64,000 nt of DNA from Urechidicola vernalis (GTDB lineage Bacteria > Bacteroidota > Bacteroidia > Flavobacteriales > Flavobacteriaceae): the NCBI RefSeq assembly GCF_031846385.1, contig NZ_JAVRHV010000006.1, positions 62,001 to 126,000 on the forward strand, read 5' to 3'. A program made the translations under genes and the position numbers. Below, in pieces: positions 33,791 to 42,779 of this stretch. A model generated the notes under the pieces. That model made no database searches and had not been told where the DNA came from. It worked only from the letters and a program-made list of their open reading frames with translations. Positions within the stretch are counted from its first letter, which is position 1; every line of letters starts with the position of its first letter.

Positions 33791-35185
33791 ATGCGTACCA
33801 TAACCCTAATTTTCTTATTATTTGTTCACTGGTGTTTTTCTCAATCTATTGAGACCATTGATCATCACGGTGCAAAGATATCTATGGAACATCTTTTACA
33901 ACAATACATCCAGATAAATTCTGTAAGTGGTGAAGAAAAAGAAGCTGGAGATTTTTTAAAAAAAATATGTAAAGAGAATGGCTTGCACATTTCGGATTTT
34001 GGTAATACCAATGGTAATTACAATTTTGCTGCATCCGTTTACCCCTTAAATTCAAACAAACCAAACATCGTTTTTCTACATCATTTAGACGTTGTCCCTG
34101 AAACAGGATCTAATAATTCTGTTTACCCAGGCCAAATTAAAGATGATAAAATATTTGGCCGCGGAGCAATTGATAACAAAGGGGTGGGATTAATGCAATT
34201 ATTTAGCATCATTCATTCGGCAAAATCACATTTTGATAATGAACAAAATTATAACGTAACTTTTTTAGCCGTTTCTTGTGAAGAAACGCAATGTGAAGGG
34301 GGTGTCTCTTATGTAATTGACAATCATCTAAACGAATTAAATCCTGCAGTAATTATTGGTGAAGGCCCTTCTGAATTAACAGCCATAATTGGGGGTGAGT
34401 TTAAAAATCCAATTTTTGGGATTTCGGTTGCGCATAAACGTCCGTTCTGGTTAAAATTAGAATTGGAAGTGGAAACAATAGGTCATGGATCAATCACTCC
34501 AATTTCATATGCAAATAAAGATATGGTAGAAGCGCTGGATAAACTTACCAAAAAAAAGTCTAAAATTTATTTTACAGATTTAAATACAGGGATCTTAAAA
34601 GCCTTAGGTTATCACAAAAAAGGCTTTGAAAAACTAGCATTGACTAATCCTAATTTATTTAAATCTCTTTTATTTCCGAAATTAAGAAAACAACCAGAGT
34701 TACTCGCTTTGTTTACAAATACTATTACCCTTACTAATATTTCATCTAACAACGAGATTCACAATATAATTCCAACAAAAACCATCGCTTTTTTAGATTG
34801 TAGATTGTTACCTGAAACAGATGAAAAAGAGTTCTTAAAAATGATAAAAAAACTATTAGACAATGACGATATCAAAATTACGGTTGTAAAAAACATGCCA
34901 AGAATAATACCATCAGATCCTGATTCTCAGTATTTCAAAAAATACAAAGAAGCTATTAAGCATTACAATCCAACATCAGAGATTATTCCCATATTAGTTC
35001 CAAACGTAAACGACTTAGGTGCTTTCCGAGCCAAAGGGATTTCTTCTTATGGCAGTATACCTGTTCATCTAACCAGACATGAATTAGAGAGCATACATAA
35101 CTTAAATGAACACATTTCAATTCCGTTGTTGTACGATGGTGCGAAGACTTATCTAAACTTTATTGAAAAAATGCAAGGAAATTAA
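33791..35185 (+). CDS. Exported M20 family metallopeptidase
   Basis: The 464-residue protein has a signal peptide (cleavage near CFSQ, residue 18) and the M20 peptidase pattern: FLHHLDVVPE (first metal His and Asp), FGRGAIDNKG (bridging Asp), VSCEETQCEGG (catalytic Glu and metal Glu) and a final metal His in PVHLTRHELESIHN. Enzymes of this family remove amino acids or acyl groups from small peptides using two zinc ions. Export suggests a periplasmic dipeptidase role. Its stop codon overlaps the kdsB stop by 4 bases, tail to tail, with no room for a terminator. Confidence 0.9.
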   Translation: MRTITLIFLLFVHWCFSQSIETIDHHGAKISMEHLLQQYIQINSVSGEEKEAGDFLKKICKENGLHISDFGNTNGNYNFAASVYPLNSNKPNIVFLHHLDVVPETGSNNSVYPGQIKDDKIFGRGAIDNKGVGLMQLFSIIHSAKSHFDNEQNYNVTFLAVSCEETQCEGGVSYVIDNHLNELNPAVIIGEGPSELTAIIGGEFKNPIFGISVAHKRPFWLKLELEVETIGHGSITPISYANKDMVEALDKLTKKKSKIYFTDLNTGILKALGYHKKGFEKLALTNPNLFKSLLFPKLRKQPELLALFTNTITLTNISSNNEIHNIIPTKTIAFLDCRLLPETDEKEFLKMIKKLLDNDDIKITVVKNMPRIIPSDPDSQYFKKYKEAIKHYNPTSEIIPILVPNVNDLGAFRAKGISSYGSIPVHLTRHELESIHNLNEHISIPLLYDGAKTYLNFIEKMQGN

Positions 35186-35910
35186 TTCAACAATAACTCT
35201 CGTGCATTGTGTAAATCTTCTGGCGTATCTATTCCAATGGGTTGCTTATCGGTTAGGACCATTTTAATGGTGTATCCGTTTGCTAAAAAACGTAACTGTT
35301 CTAATTTCTCCGTTTGTTCTAAAACATGCATTGGCAACTGTGTACAATCTAATAAAGCCTGTTTTCTAAACGCATAAATTCCGATATGCTTGAAATAAGA
35401 TGCATGTGAATTGTCTCTTGGAAATGGAATCGGAGCTCTACTAAAATAGAGAGCTACCTCATTAAGACCAGTAACTACTTTAACATTATTTGGGTTGTTA
35501 ACTTCTTGTTCAGACGAAATCCGAAACATTAAAGACGCAATGTCAATCTCTTTTTCAGAATCCGTTTTAAAAACAGTTAATAAATTTTCTAAAGAGGTTT
35601 TATCAATAAATGGTTCATCTCCTTGGACATTTACAACAATATCTGCATCAATCAATTCAATGGCTTCTGCAATTCTATCGCTACCAGATTCGTGTTCCTT
35701 TTTACTCAAAATAGCTTTACCCCCATTCGATACTATTTCATCGAATATTATTTCGCTATCGGTTACCACATAAACCTCATTAAACAAATCCGTATTTACA
35801 GCGGCCCTATAGGTTCTTACAATAACAGACATTCCTCCCAAATCCTGCATTAGTTTTTTAGGAAACCTAGTTGCTTCCAATCTTGCAGGAATCATTGCTA
35901 CTATTTTCAT
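35182..35910 (-). CDS. kdsB: CMP-Kdo synthetase (3-deoxy-manno-octulosonate cytidylyltransferase)
   Basis: The 242-residue protein opens VAMIPARLEATRFPKKLMQDLGG, the KdsB nucleotide-binding start, with VNVQGDEPFI and RAPIPFPRD further on and HIGIYAFRK before the C-terminal helix. It activates Kdo as CMP-Kdo for the lipopolysaccharide core, in the cytosol. The start codon overlaps the stop of the upstream yihY-like gene as ATGA, so the two are translationally coupled. Confidence 0.95.
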   Translation of the reverse strand: MKIVAMIPARLEATRFPKKLMQDLGGMSVIVRTYRAAVNTDLFNEVYVVTDSEIIFDEIVSNGGKAILSKKEHESGSDRIAEAIELIDADIVVNVQGDEPFIDKTSLENLLTVFKTDSEKEIDIASLMFRISSEQEVNNPNNVKVVTGLNEVALYFSRAPIPFPRDNSHASYFKHIGIYAFRKQALLDCTQLPMHVLEQTEKLEQLRFLANGYTIKMVLTDKQPIGIDTPEDLHNARELLLN

Positions 35911-36857
35911 TTGATATCTCTTTTCGTTTTCTGCTTAAGTCTATTCATAGAGGCATTTAACTCGAATCCAAGCAATAAAATGACTGAATTTAGCCAAACA
36001 AATAACATTAATATTAATAGCGTTCCTATGGAACCATATAGTTTGTTGTATTGTGCAAAACTCTCAACATAAATTCCGAATAGATAAAACATCAAAAGTG
36101 TTAATAATGTTGTGAGCACTGCTCCAGTTGAAAAGTAAGATCGCTTCTTCAATCCTTTAGTTCCAAAATTATACAAAATGGTAACTGAAGTATAAATCAT
36201 AGATGTAAGAAATAGAATGCGTCCTACCCTTATCCAGATATCATCATTCTGCACCCATCCATGTTCTTCCATATCCCCCATTCCAAGTTCAAAATAAATC
36301 ATAGCGGCAATGGTTAACAAAAACAAAAAAGAAAGGACTATAGACACGCCTAGTGCCACTAAATATTGCCTCCAAATATTTCTAGTTATTCTAACGTGAT
36401 AGGAATACTCAAACCCTCCAAAAATAGCATTAACTCCATTTGTCATTAAGAAAATAGACGCTAAAAATCCAAATGACAACAATCCACTGTATTGATTACT
36501 GGTAATATCTACTGCAATATCATTTATCACCATTTCTACAGATTCTGAGGTTGTTGGTGGTAATAATTCTTGTAAAACAAGCAAGAATCCCTCTTCAAAA
36601 CCTTCTATTCTACCAGCAAAAATTGGCAACAAGGTCAAAATAAATAGTAAAAAGGGAAATAAGGCCATAAAAAAACTGAAGGCAATTGCACCCGCTCTAG
36701 AAGTTAAGGCTCCTTTTACAATGCCAATTATGTACATTTCTAACAAATCATACAAAGACATACCAAGCAGACCAGGAATTTTAACCTTTTTACCCAGCTT
36801 AACCAACACATCAAGTATCGGTACTTTTAATAATTTATCTTCAATTTGTTTGGTCAT
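35907..36857 (-). CDS. YihY/BrkB family inner membrane protein
   Basis: The 316-residue protein has about six membrane segments and the family marks SRAGAIAFSFFMALFPFLLF near residue 55-75 and the final hydrophobic hairpin FVWLNSVILLLGFELNASM. This family was once called ribonuclease BN, which is not correct for it; its true role is unknown. It sits between nadC and kdsB, one base after the former's stop codon and overlapping the latter's start, so the three form one coupled operon. Confidence 0.88.
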   Translation of the reverse strand: MTKQIEDKLLKVPILDVLVKLGKKVKIPGLLGMSLYDLLEMYIIGIVKGALTSRAGAIAFSFFMALFPFLLFILTLLPIFAGRIEGFEEGFLLVLQELLPPTTSESVEMVINDIAVDITSNQYSGLLSFGFLASIFLMTNGVNAIFGGFEYSYHVRITRNIWRQYLVALGVSIVLSFLFLLTIAAMIYFELGMGDMEEHGWVQNDDIWIRVGRILFLTSMIYTSVTILYNFGTKGLKKRSYFSTGAVLTTLLTLLMFYLFGIYVESFAQYNKLYGSIGTLLILMLFVWLNSVILLLGFELNASMNRLKQKTKRDIK

Positions 36858-36858
36858 T

Positions 36859-37716
36859 TTAAAATGCCTTTAGACTCAAATCCATATTATGGACTGAATG
36901 CGTTATTGCACCGGTTGATATATAATCAACACCACATTCGGCATACTTCCGAATTGTTTGTTCGTTTATACCTCCACTTGATTCTGTTTGGCAAAAATCT
37001 CCAATTAAGTCAACCGCCTTTTTGGTATCATCAAAATTAAAGTTGTCAATTAATATTCTATGCACCCCTCTATTTATAATTATTTCTTTAATCTCTTCTA
37101 TATTTCTAGCTTCAACAATAATTTTTAAATCGAGATGATTCTCACTTAAGTACGCGTTGGTCTTTTCAATAGCCTTTGAAATACCACCTGCAAAATCTAT
37201 ATGATTGTCTTTTAACATAATCATATCGTACAAAGCAAATCTATGGTTTACTCCTCCCCCGATCTTAACAGCCCACTTCTCAATGGCTCTAATACCGGGT
37301 GTGGTTTTTCTAGTATCCAAAATTTTAGTACTAGTTCCGGTAACTAACCCTACAAAATAATTTGTCTTTGTAGCAATAGCACTCATACGTTGCATTGCAT
37401 TCAGCACCAGTCGTTCTGCTTTTAAAATAGATTGAGAATTTCCAGAAACATGCAAAACTATATCGCCAACCTTCACTTTTTCTCCATCTTCTATAAAAAT
37501 TTCAACTTGAAGCGTTGTATCCACAAATTTGAAAATCATTTTTGCAAATTCTACACCTGCAATAATTCCATCTTCTTTAACCAACAATTTGGCCCTACCC
37601 TGTTCTAATTCTGGTATACAAGATAAAGAACTATGATCCCCTGCTCCAACATCTTCACGAATTCCGTTGGCTATAATTAGGTTTAACTCCTTATTAAATT
37701 TTGCTTTACTAATCAT
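36859..37716 (-). CDS. nadC: Nicotinate-nucleotide pyrophosphorylase (quinolinate phosphoribosyltransferase)
   Basis: The 285-residue protein has the NadC layout: an N-terminal open-faced sandwich opening IANGIREDVGAGDHSSL, then a C-terminal alpha/beta barrel with RKTTPGIRAIEKWAVKIGGGVNHR, MLKDNHI and SSGGINEQTIRKYAECGVDYISTGAITHS. It converts quinolinate and PRPP to nicotinate mononucleotide in NAD synthesis. It heads the nadC-yihY-kdsB operon. A minus-strand TATTTTTG lies 20 bases before its ATG. Confidence 0.96.
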   Translation of the reverse strand: MISKAKFNKELNLIIANGIREDVGAGDHSSLSCIPELEQGRAKLLVKEDGIIAGVEFAKMIFKFVDTTLQVEIFIEDGEKVKVGDIVLHVSGNSQSILKAERLVLNAMQRMSAIATKTNYFVGLVTGTSTKILDTRKTTPGIRAIEKWAVKIGGGVNHRFALYDMIMLKDNHIDFAGGISKAIEKTNAYLSENHLDLKIIVEARNIEEIKEIIINRGVHRILIDNFNFDDTKKAVDLIGDFCQTESSGGINEQTIRKYAECGVDYISTGAITHSVHNMDLSLKAF

Positions 37717-37735
37717 GGTACATTTTTTGCTTAAA

Positions 37736-37743
37736 CAAAAATA
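37736..37743 (-). promoter_or_regulatory. nadC: Bacteroidota -7 element for the nadC operon
   Basis: On the minus strand TATTTTTG lies 20 bases before the nadC start codon. A TTTG (37760-37763) sits 16 bases upstream, a short spacing. Confidence 0.5.
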
Positions 37744-37784
37744 TCAAATTAATCTTCATCAAAAGAATGTTTGAAAATTATTTC

Positions 37785-37792
37785 TATATTTG
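37785..37792 (+). promoter_or_regulatory. Bacteroidota -7 element for the unknown exported protein and rlmH
   Basis: TATATTTG lies 12 bases before the ATG at 37804, so the leader would be under 10 bases. It also argues against an in-frame upstream start at 37771, which would lie before the promoter. Confidence 0.55.
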
Positions 37793-37803
37793 AAAATATT
37801 GCC

Positions 37804-38778
37804 ATGAAAACAAAACACACGCTTCTTGCACTTGCCTTTATTCTTATGGGTTCTATTCTTTCTTTCGGACAAACAACATCTAAAAAAGACAGCATTACTA
37901 AAGATAGTTCAGCAGTAAAGGTTAAAAAGGTTACCAAACCAAAAAAGAGAAGTTTTTATTTAGACGAAAAGTCTAAGGGCATCACAGAGAGAAATTTTAA
38001 TACTAAATGTTCTGCTGCTGTTTTCTATTGCAAACGATTTGATAGAGAAGATATGATTATTTTTAAAGTATACGAGCGTATTTCTTTTGGAAAAATCACC
38101 CCTAAGCAATATAATCAACTTAGAATTTACTTAAATAGAAAATCGATTAAACAGACACCTGAAAATCATAAAATTTTAATTCATTACGAAAATCAATTGG
38201 TTGGCTTTAAAGAAAGTGTTGAGAGCTGCAACCTATACAATGGAAAAAGTTTAAAGGAAAATTTCGACTCTTTTAACAAACAGGCAAAAGCAAATGGAGA
38301 ATATCCATTTGAGTCTATTAAAGAATTTCAACGATATGTAAGGAATCATCGATTAGAGTTTCATGATGAAGAAAAGTACAACCAAGAAGTTGCAACATAT
38401 GCAAAACAACAAAACAATTGTATTAAAAGAATAGAAACTAAATTTGAGACACCTGTTTATTATATGGTAGGTGACAATTTTAATTACCCCATAAAAAACG
38501 AATATTTTACTTGGGTTGTCGATCAAAATGTTGTTAAAAATACATTTATGAAAGCCAATCCTGATGCCGATTTAATTGTTATAAAGCCTAACGGAGAATA
38601 TTTTATTAAAAGTGATTTTTTACCTGATTTTGTACTAAATAAATTATTAAAAAAAGAGAACTGGAAACAATATAAAAGCGATTGGGTAAGTTCTAAATTA
38701 ACGCAACACCCATTCGGAGTAGGAATTGTTGAAGACATTGTAAGACCTTATGAATTTTACACTTCTAATTGCTACTAA
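37804..38778 (+). CDS. Unknown exported protein upstream of rlmH
   Basis: From ATG at 37804 (MKTKHTLLALAF) the protein has 324 residues, with a signal peptide (cleavage near SFGQ, residue 23) and no later membrane segment. A Ser/Thr/Lys-rich stretch (about 24-50) precedes a mixed alpha/beta body. Several cysteines are present in the mature part (NTKCSAAVFYCKRF, ESCNLY, NNCIKR, SNCY), which could form disulfides. I do not recognise the family. The stop TAA shares one base with the ATG of rlmH, so translation is coupled, though the two products act in different compartments. Confidence 0.7.
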   Translation: MKTKHTLLALAFILMGSILSFGQTTSKKDSITKDSSAVKVKKVTKPKKRSFYLDEKSKGITERNFNTKCSAAVFYCKRFDREDMIIFKVYERISFGKITPKQYNQLRIYLNRKSIKQTPENHKILIHYENQLVGFKESVESCNLYNGKSLKENFDSFNKQAKANGEYPFESIKEFQRYVRNHRLEFHDEEKYNQEVATYAKQQNNCIKRIETKFETPVYYMVGDNFNYPIKNEYFTWVVDQNVVKNTFMKANPDADLIVIKPNGEYFIKSDFLPDFVLNKLLKKENWKQYKSDWVSSKLTQHPFGVGIVEDIVRPYEFYTSNCY

Positions 38779-39251
38779 TGAAAATAAAACTTTTAGCCAT
38801 TGGAAAAACAGATGATGCACAATTACAAAAGTTAATTGAGACCTATCAAAATAGGTTAAAGCACTATGTTAAATTTGAATTACAAATAATTCCAGATATA
38901 AAAAACGTAAAGAATCTTTCTGAAAAACAGCAAAAAGAAAAGGAAGGAGAATTGCTATTAAAACAATTGGCGTCCACCGATCAATTAATACTTTTAGACG
39001 AAAAAGGAAAAGATTTTAGATCTAAAGAATTCGCACAATACTTACAAAAGAAAATGAATTCCGGTATTAAGCAACTTGTTTTTGTAATTGGTGGCCCCTA
39101 CGGATTTTCTGAAACTGTTTACAAAAAAGCACAAGGAAAAGTTTCCATTTCTAAAATGACATTTTCACATCAAATGATTCGATTATTTGTAGTTGAACAA
39201 ATCTATAGAGGGTTTACTATTTTAAAAAACGAACCATATCATCATGAATAG
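38778..39251 (+). CDS. rlmH: 23S rRNA pseudouridine(1915)-N3 methyltransferase RlmH
   Basis: The 157-residue protein matches RlmH in length and motifs: MKIKLLAIGKTDD at the start, LILLDEKGKDFRSKEFA, the SAM-binding knot FVIGGPYGFSE, and the C-terminal FSHQMIRLFVVEQIYRGFTILKNEPYHHE. It methylates pseudouridine 1915 in helix 69 of 23S rRNA on the 70S ribosome. I chose ATG 38778, which overlaps the upstream stop by one base. Its 3' end overlaps the convergent PLP enzyme gene by 10 bases. Confidence 0.96.
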   Translation: MKIKLLAIGKTDDAQLQKLIETYQNRLKHYVKFELQIIPDIKNVKNLSEKQQKEKEGELLLKQLASTDQLILLDEKGKDFRSKEFAQYLQKKMNSGIKQLVFVIGGPYGFSETVYKKAQGKVSISKMTFSHQMIRLFVVEQIYRGFTILKNEPYHHE

Positions 39252-40522
39252 GCCAGTTCTTTTTTTGGTTCATTTACAAGTACTAATGCCTGTTGTAAAT
39301 CCCAAATAATATCTTGAGCATCTTCAACACCAATAGAGATACGCACAGTATTTTCTGAAATTTCCATTTTTGCCTTTTCCTCAGGACTAATTCCGGCATG
39401 TGTCATCGTTCCCGGATGCTGAGCTAAACTTTCTGTCCCTCCTAAACTAACCGCAAGTTTCACCAATTTTAGTCCATTCAAAAATTCAAATGCTTGCTGT
39501 TCTCCACCTTTCACATTTACCGTAATCATAGCACCTGGTGCACTACATTGCTTTTTATAAATTTTGTATTGCGAAGTTCCTTCTTCTAACAAGCCTAAAT
39601 AATTTACACGCTCTATCTTATCATGTTCATTTAAAAATGAGGCAACTTTTTGAGCATTATTTGTTTGCTGTGTCATTCTAACTTTTAACGTTTCTAGGCT
39701 CCTTAATAACAACCATGCCGTATTTGGGCTAATCATATTTCCTAAAAAAGTTCGCAATACTTTAATTCTACTCATTACTTCTTTACTTCCTAACACAGCG
39801 CCAGCAATTAAATCACTATGCCCTCCAATGTATTTAGTTGCAGAATACAAAACCAAATCTGCTCCAAACTCCAATGGATGTTGCCATATTGGCCCCATAT
39901 AAGTATTGTCTACTGCCGTTAACACCTTTCTATCAGAAGCACTAAAATATTCAGACAACTCAGCAACTCCTTCTATATCAACCAGAGCATTGGTCGGATT
40001 TGCAGGCGTTTCTAAATAAATCATTGCCAATTTATCAGCTTTACCAGATTCTGCAATAGCAGTTTTAATATCATTGATTGTTTGATTGGGCTCAATACCT
40101 AATACATCAACTCCGATACTTGGTAAAAAATGATTGATAAAATGGTCGGTACCACCATATAGTGGACTTGTAAACACTAATAAATCTCCTGGTTTTAAAA
40201 ACTCCAATAAAACAGTAGATATCGCAGACATTCCACTTTCAAACACTGCACAATCCTCTGCCTTGTCCCAAAGACATAACCTATTCTCTAAAATTTCTAA
40301 ATTCGGATTGTTAATTCGACTATAGATCAGTCCTAATTCTTCTTTTGGCTTTTTATCTCTTAAACCATAAGCAATTTCAAAAAAGGCCTTTCCTTCTTCT
40401 GCTGTTTTAAACACAAAGGTTGAAGTTTGAAATATTGGACATTTAATAGCTCCTTCGGATAATTCAGGTTTATATCCGTGTGTCATCATTAAACTTTCCG
40501 GCTGAAATTCGTGTGGCTTCAT
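39242..40522 (-). CDS. Cys/Met metabolism PLP-dependent enzyme (methionine gamma-lyase or cystathionine gamma-synthase-like)
   Basis: From ATG at 40522 the protein has 426 residues; a TTG upstream lies in the promoter element. It has the trans-sulfuration enzyme fold: YSRINNPNLEILENRL, FESGMSAISTVLL, SPLYGGTDHF, VDNTYMGP and the PLP lysine Lys230 in YSATKYIGGHSD, then SLGGTESLAQHPGTMTH near the end. Members either synthesise cystathionine or cleave methionine or cysteine; motifs alone do not settle which. Divergent Lrp-type regulator at 40676 suggests amino-acid-controlled expression, which fits catabolism of methionine or a related amino acid (inference). Confidence 0.9.
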   Translation of the reverse strand: MKPHEFQPESLMMTHGYKPELSEGAIKCPIFQTSTFVFKTAEEGKAFFEIAYGLRDKKPKEELGLIYSRINNPNLEILENRLCLWDKAEDCAVFESGMSAISTVLLEFLKPGDLLVFTSPLYGGTDHFINHFLPSIGVDVLGIEPNQTINDIKTAIAESGKADKLAMIYLETPANPTNALVDIEGVAELSEYFSASDRKVLTAVDNTYMGPIWQHPLEFGADLVLYSATKYIGGHSDLIAGAVLGSKEVMSRIKVLRTFLGNMISPNTAWLLLRSLETLKVRMTQQTNNAQKVASFLNEHDKIERVNYLGLLEEGTSQYKIYKKQCSAPGAMITVNVKGGEQQAFEFLNGLKLVKLAVSLGGTESLAQHPGTMTHAGISPEEKAKMEISENTVRISIGVEDAQDIIWDLQQALVLVNEPKKELAYS

Positions 40523-40540
40523 AAGAGTTGTTTTATTTAA

Positions 40541-40548
40541 CAAAGTTA
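40541..40548 (-). promoter_or_regulatory. Bacteroidota -7 element for the sulfur amino acid PLP enzyme
   Basis: On the minus strand TAACTTTG lies 18 bases before the start codon, in the 153-base divergent region shared with the Lrp-type gene. No -33 TTTG is clear. Confidence 0.5.
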
Positions 40549-40675
40549 ACTTAAATAGATATATACTCTACGTTGATAAACTTTTTTGGATTATTAATCT
40601 TTTAAATGTAATTTTACAGAATTAAAGTCTAATTATTGACTCAAATCACCTTTAAATAAGAATAATAATCTACCT

Positions 40676-41134
40676 ATGTTAGACAACACAGACAAATCGC
40701 TTTTGGTTTTACTTCAAAAAAATGCAAAATATACCATTAAAGAATTGGCCGCAAAACTAAACCTTACCGCTACCCCAATATTTGAACGCATAAAAAGATT
40801 AGAAAATGAAGGTTATATTCAAAACTACAAGGCCGTTGTAGATCGCAAAAAAATTGGTTTATCTTTAATTACTTTTTGCAACGTTTCTTTAAAAAATCAT
40901 GAAACTACGATGATTGCTAAATTTGAGAAAGACATCGTTCAATTTAGTGAAGTTATAGAATGCTATCATATTGCTGGTATGTACGATTATTTAATTAAAG
41001 TAATGGTTAAAGACATGGACGAATACCAAGAGTTCGTGGCAAAAAAACTAGCCTCTTTAGAAAATTTAGGCCAAGTGCAAAGTTCCTTCGTTATGACAGA
41101 GGTCAAAACAAACGCAAGTCTTCCGGTTGAATAA
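40676..41134 (+). CDS. Lrp/AsnC family transcriptional regulator
   Basis: The 152-residue protein has an N-terminal helix-turn-helix (LLVLLQKNAKYTIKELAAKLNLTATPIFERIKRLE, about 9-43) and a C-terminal RAM domain (about 60-145) that binds amino acids and builds octamers. Genes of this family often control the gene they diverge from, here the sulfur amino acid PLP enzyme at 39242. The next gene, rdgB, has its own -7 element. Confidence 0.93.
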   Translation: MLDNTDKSLLVLLQKNAKYTIKELAAKLNLTATPIFERIKRLENEGYIQNYKAVVDRKKIGLSLITFCNVSLKNHETTMIAKFEKDIVQFSEVIECYHIAGMYDYLIKVMVKDMDEYQEFVAKKLASLENLGQVQSSFVMTEVKTNASLPVE

Positions 41135-41153
41135 AATAAATAGTACTTTTGTT

Positions 41154-41161
41154 TTGTAAAA
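41154..41161 (+). promoter_or_regulatory. rdgB: Bacteroidota -7 element for rdgB
   Basis: TACTTTTG lies 13 bases before the ATG at 41175. The -33 half is not clear. Confidence 0.5.
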
Positions 41162-41174
41162 CAACTCGGAATAA

Positions 41175-41753
41175 ATGAAAATTGTATTTGCTACAAACAA
41201 CTTAAATAAATTACAAGAAGTTCAGGATTTACTGCCATTTTTTAATGTAGTAGGTTTAAAGGATATCGGGTGTGAAGAAGATATCCCGGAAACTGGTGAC
41301 ACTCTTGAAGAAAATGCAAAAATAAAAGCCAATTTCGTAAAAGAAAAGTTTGGTTTTAATTGTATTTCTGATGATACAGGATTGGAAGTAGAAGCGCTTA
41401 ATGGTGAACCGGGAGTGCATACTGCTCGCTACTCAGGTGACTCAAGAGACCCGAATAAAAACATGGACAAACTTCTTAATGAATTAGAAGGAGAATCGAA
41501 CAGAAAGGCACAATTTAGAACTGCAATTGCATTGGTTTTAGATGACGAGCAATTTGTTTTTGAAGGCGTTTGTAAAGGAGAAATTACAAAGGAGAAACAA
41601 GGTGAGAAAGGTTTTGGCTACGACCCGATTTTTAAACCAGAAGGCTCTTATGAGACTTTTGCAGAAATGGATATTGATGAAAAAGGCCGTATATCACATA
41701 GAGGAATTGCCATTCAAAAACTTATTATATTTTTAGAAACCATTCGATATTGA
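41175..41753 (+). CDS. rdgB: Non-canonical purine NTP pyrophosphatase (XTP/dITP diphosphatase)
   Basis: The 192-residue protein matches the HAM1/RdgB family: the opening MKIVFATNNLNKLQEVQDLL, ETGDTLEENAKIKA, SDDTGLEVEALNGEPGVHTARYSG, and GEKGFGYDPIFKPEG with EKGRISHRG. It hydrolyses dITP and XTP to keep them out of DNA and RNA. Its TGA overlaps the TTG start of the permease gene (TTGA), so a transport gene is translationally coupled to a nucleotide-cleaning enzyme. Confidence 0.95.
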   Translation: MKIVFATNNLNKLQEVQDLLPFFNVVGLKDIGCEEDIPETGDTLEENAKIKANFVKEKFGFNCISDDTGLEVEALNGEPGVHTARYSGDSRDPNKNMDKLLNELEGESNRKAQFRTAIALVLDDEQFVFEGVCKGEITKEKQGEKGFGYDPIFKPEGSYETFAEMDIDEKGRISHRGIAIQKLIIFLETIRY

Positions 41754-42778
41754 AATTGCAGAAATCATATCTGCTTTTCATTAGTTTACTTTTTGTACTC
41801 TTAGTTTTAGTTTGGTTTTTAAACATCAATTTAGGCTCTGTTTCCATACCTTTTAGTGACGTTATTTCTTCGATTTTTGAAGGTAAAGCTTCAAAAGAAT
41901 CTTGGCATACAATTATTGTAAATTTTAGAATTCCAAAAGCCATAACTGCAGTGCTAGTTGGCTCAGGATTATCGATTAGCGGATTATTAATGCAAACTTT
42001 ATTTAGGAACCCTCTAGCCGGTCCCTTTGTACTGGGAATTAGTTCAGGAGCAAGTTTGGGAGTAGCACTTCTAATTTTAGGAAGTTCATTATTAGGAGGG
42101 ATTGCTGTAGGTTATTTATCCACATTCGGATTAGCTATTGCAGCAAGTTTAGGCTCTTTTATTGTGATGTCAGCAGTCCTTATTGTAGCCAATCGAGTAC
42201 GAAACACGATGTCAATTCTTATCATCGGATTAATGTTTGGAAGTATAACTGCTGCTATTATTAGCGTACTCTCTTATTTTAGCAACCCTGAAAAATTACA
42301 GCAATTTATCTTTTGGGGCTTTGGTAGTTTAGGTAATTTAAGTTGGAATGAACTTGGGGTGTTTTCAACTTTATTTTTTATCAGTTTAAGCCTCATCGTT
42401 TTTATTCTAAAGCCGCTAAATAGTTTGTTACTCGGTGAAAATTATGCTAATAGTATTGGTGTAAACATTAAAAGAACCCGAAATTTAATTTTGATCATAA
42501 CTTGTTTACTGACTGGAGTAATTACAGCTTTTTCTGGACCAATTGCATTTGTAGGTCTAGCGGTTCCTCATATTGCACGTTTACTATTTAACACCTCTAA
42601 TCATAAAATTTTGATACCTGCTTCTGCCATATTAGGGGCTGTTTTAATGCTGTTTGCTGATATATTTGCGCAATTACCTTCAAGCGAATACACGCTTCCA
42701 ATAAACGCAATTACATCAATTTTTGGTGCCCCAATTGTTATATGGCTTTTAGTACGAAAAAAGAATATATATTTATAA
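41750..42778 (+). CDS. FecCD-type iron/cobalamin ABC permease
   Basis: The 342-residue protein has eight to ten membrane segments and the family marks FRIPKAITAVLVGSGLSISG, NPLAGPFVLGISSGASLG and the EAA-like cytosolic loop FVGLAVPHIARLLF. It belongs to the BtuC/FecCD importer permeases for siderophores, haem or B12. The start is TTG at 41750, overlapping the rdgB stop; no ATG is available before the first membrane segment. The ATPase gene follows directly. No substrate-binding protein gene is nearby. Confidence 0.92.
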   Translation: MKLQKSYLLFISLLFVLLVLVWFLNINLGSVSIPFSDVISSIFEGKASKESWHTIIVNFRIPKAITAVLVGSGLSISGLLMQTLFRNPLAGPFVLGISSGASLGVALLILGSSLLGGIAVGYLSTFGLAIAASLGSFIVMSAVLIVANRVRNTMSILIIGLMFGSITAAIISVLSYFSNPEKLQQFIFWGFGSLGNLSWNELGVFSTLFFISLSLIVFILKPLNSLLLGENYANSIGVNIKRTRNLILIITCLLTGVITAFSGPIAFVGLAVPHIARLLFNTSNHKILIPASAILGAVLMLFADIFAQLPSSEYTLPINAITSIFGAPIVIWLLVRKKNIYL

Positions 42779-42779
42779 A

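Noticed and set aside
35907..36857. Ribonuclease BN
   Set aside because: The YihY/BrkB membrane family was once misnamed so; the sequence has membrane helices and no nuclease motifs.
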